Shown in pieces: positions 63,389 to 64,000 of a DNA stretch of 64,000 nt. The translations under genes and the position numbers were made by a program. This DNA is from Bradyrhizobium zhengyangense (GTDB lineage: Bacteria; Pseudomonadota; Alphaproteobacteria; Rhizobiales; Xanthobacteraceae): positions 62,001-126,000 of the forward strand of contig NZ_JAKLUA010000006.1 in assembly GCF_022012435.1 (NCBI RefSeq), written 5' to 3'. A model generated the notes under the pieces. It had not been told where the DNA came from. It worked only from the letters and a program-made list of their open reading frames with translations, and did no database searches. Positions within the stretch are counted from its first letter, which is position 1; each line of letters starts with the position of its first letter.

Positions 63389-64000
63389 TCACACCCCCGC
63401 CATCATCACGTATTTGATCTCGACATATTCCTCCATGCCGTGACGTGAGCCTTCGCGGCCGAGGCCGCTTTCCTTGACGCCGCCGAAGGGCGCGACCTCT
63501 GTCGTGATCAGGCCGGTGTTGACGCCCACCATGCCCGACTCCAGCGCTTCGGCGACGCGCCAAACGCGACCGATATCGCGGGAGTAGAAGTACGAGGCGA
63601 GGCCGAACGGCGAGGCGTTGCACATCGCGATGACGTCGGCTTCGTCCTTGAAGCGGATCACCGGCGCGAGCGGACCAAAAGTCTCCTCCTGGGAGACCAG
63701 CGAGTCCGGCTTCACATCAGCGAGCACCGTCGGCTCGAAGAAGGAGCGTCCGAGCTCGCTGCGCTTGCCGCCGGTGACGATTTTGGCGCCGCGCTTGACG
63801 GCATCCGCGATGTGACGCTCGACCTTGTCGACCGCCTTCATGTTGATCAGCGGGCCTTGCGTGACTCCACTCTCGGTGCCGTCGCCGATCTTCATCGCCG
63901 CGACCTTCGCCGACAGCTTCTTGACGAACTCGTCGTAGATCTTGTCCTGGGCGTAGAGGCGATTGGCGCAGACGCAGGTCTGGCCCATGTTGCGGTATTT
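63389..64000 (-). CDS. NAD(P)-dependent succinate-semialdehyde dehydrogenase, 3' part (partial)
   Basis: The C-terminal 203 codons of an aldehyde dehydrogenase that runs off the right edge of the window. Catalytic Cys lies in MGQTCVCANRLY; EETFGPLAPVIRF, ASPFGLASYFYSRD and GVNTGLITTEVAPFGGVKESGLGREGSRHG are typical of GabD-type succinate-semialdehyde dehydrogenases, which feed GABA carbon into the TCA cycle. Nothing in the visible part is broken. The start lies beyond 64000. Confidence 0.9.
   Translation of the reverse strand, partial: KYRNMGQTCVCANRLYAQDKIYDEFVKKLSAKVAAMKIGDGTESGVTQGPLINMKAVDKVERHIADAVKRGAKIVTGGKRSELGRSFFEPTVLADVKPDSLVSQEETFGPLAPVIRFKDEADVIAMCNASPFGLASYFYSRDIGRVWRVAEALESGMVGVNTGLITTEVAPFGGVKESGLGREGSRHGMEEYVEIKYVMMAGV

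Overview
The window is a 64 kb stretch of GC-rich alphaproteobacterial chromosome, most likely from Bradyrhizobium or a close relative in the Nitrobacteraceae. This is inferred from protein likeness, from the order rpsT-dnaA-dnaN-recF-gyrB, from a Bug/TctC transport protein, and from scattered palindromic repeats of the GTCATTCC...GGAATGAC kind. No insertion sequence, integrase, prophage or CRISPR array was seen; the region looks like core chromosome with small accessory patches.

Layout. 0-8.5 kb: an MHS-type MFS symporter, a fused CoA-transferase and a full branched-chain amino acid type ABC importer (substrate-binding protein, two ATPases, two permeases), together a likely uptake and activation unit for an organic acid. 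8.6-12.8 kb: two c-di-GMP enzymes (GGDEF-EAL and PAS-GGDEF), then tRNA-Arg(CCG). 13-19.7 kb: an exported GAD-like/DUF1851 protein, three Tad-pilus-like secreted/membrane proteins, a Tag-like DNA glycosylase, a metallophosphoesterase and a cNMP-binding protein. 19.7-22.2 kb: a GNAT acetyltransferase and a three-gene operon (membrane protein, winged-helix regulator, isoprenyl transferase) that carries two matching palindromic operators. 22.3-35.7 kb: an S1C protease, an ArsR/SRPBCC/DUF899 operon, a TctC protein, a VOC protein, an acyl-CoA ligase, an HD-GYP protein, a two-subunit molybdenum hydroxylase, and hydrolases. 35.7-38.5 kb: a polysaccharide export lipoprotein, MsrA, a small membrane protein and rpsT with a strong promoter and long leader. 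38.5-50.6 kb: a 1.3 kb lower-GC region with poor DnaA-box-like sites, then dnaA, dnaN, recF, three related exported proteins of unknown function, and gyrB. 50.9-64 kb: a scramblase-like protein, a MurA with Asp in place of the usual catalytic Cys, a MATE exporter operon, an FUSC protein, MmgE/PrpD, a serine hydrolase, an AraC-type regulator, pirin, a long-form PurC, and the 3' part of a succinate-semialdehyde dehydrogenase gene.

The most unusual item is the 4 kb insert between recF and gyrB: three paralogous exported proteins built from a repeated (A/V)xxFYxxE(L/F)xxxGW module plus a conserved C-terminal beta-rich domain. Each gene is preceded by the same bipartite element, GTTGAACC-N15-GCGACTAG, with identical spacing, which looks like a shared promoter and may be read by an alternative (ECF-like) sigma factor. 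The second is the operator-controlled isoprenyl transferase operon at 20.4-22.2 kb, where one palindrome overlaps the operon promoter and the other is centred on the uppS start codon. All functional calls rest on reading the sequence and on family knowledge; no database search was run.
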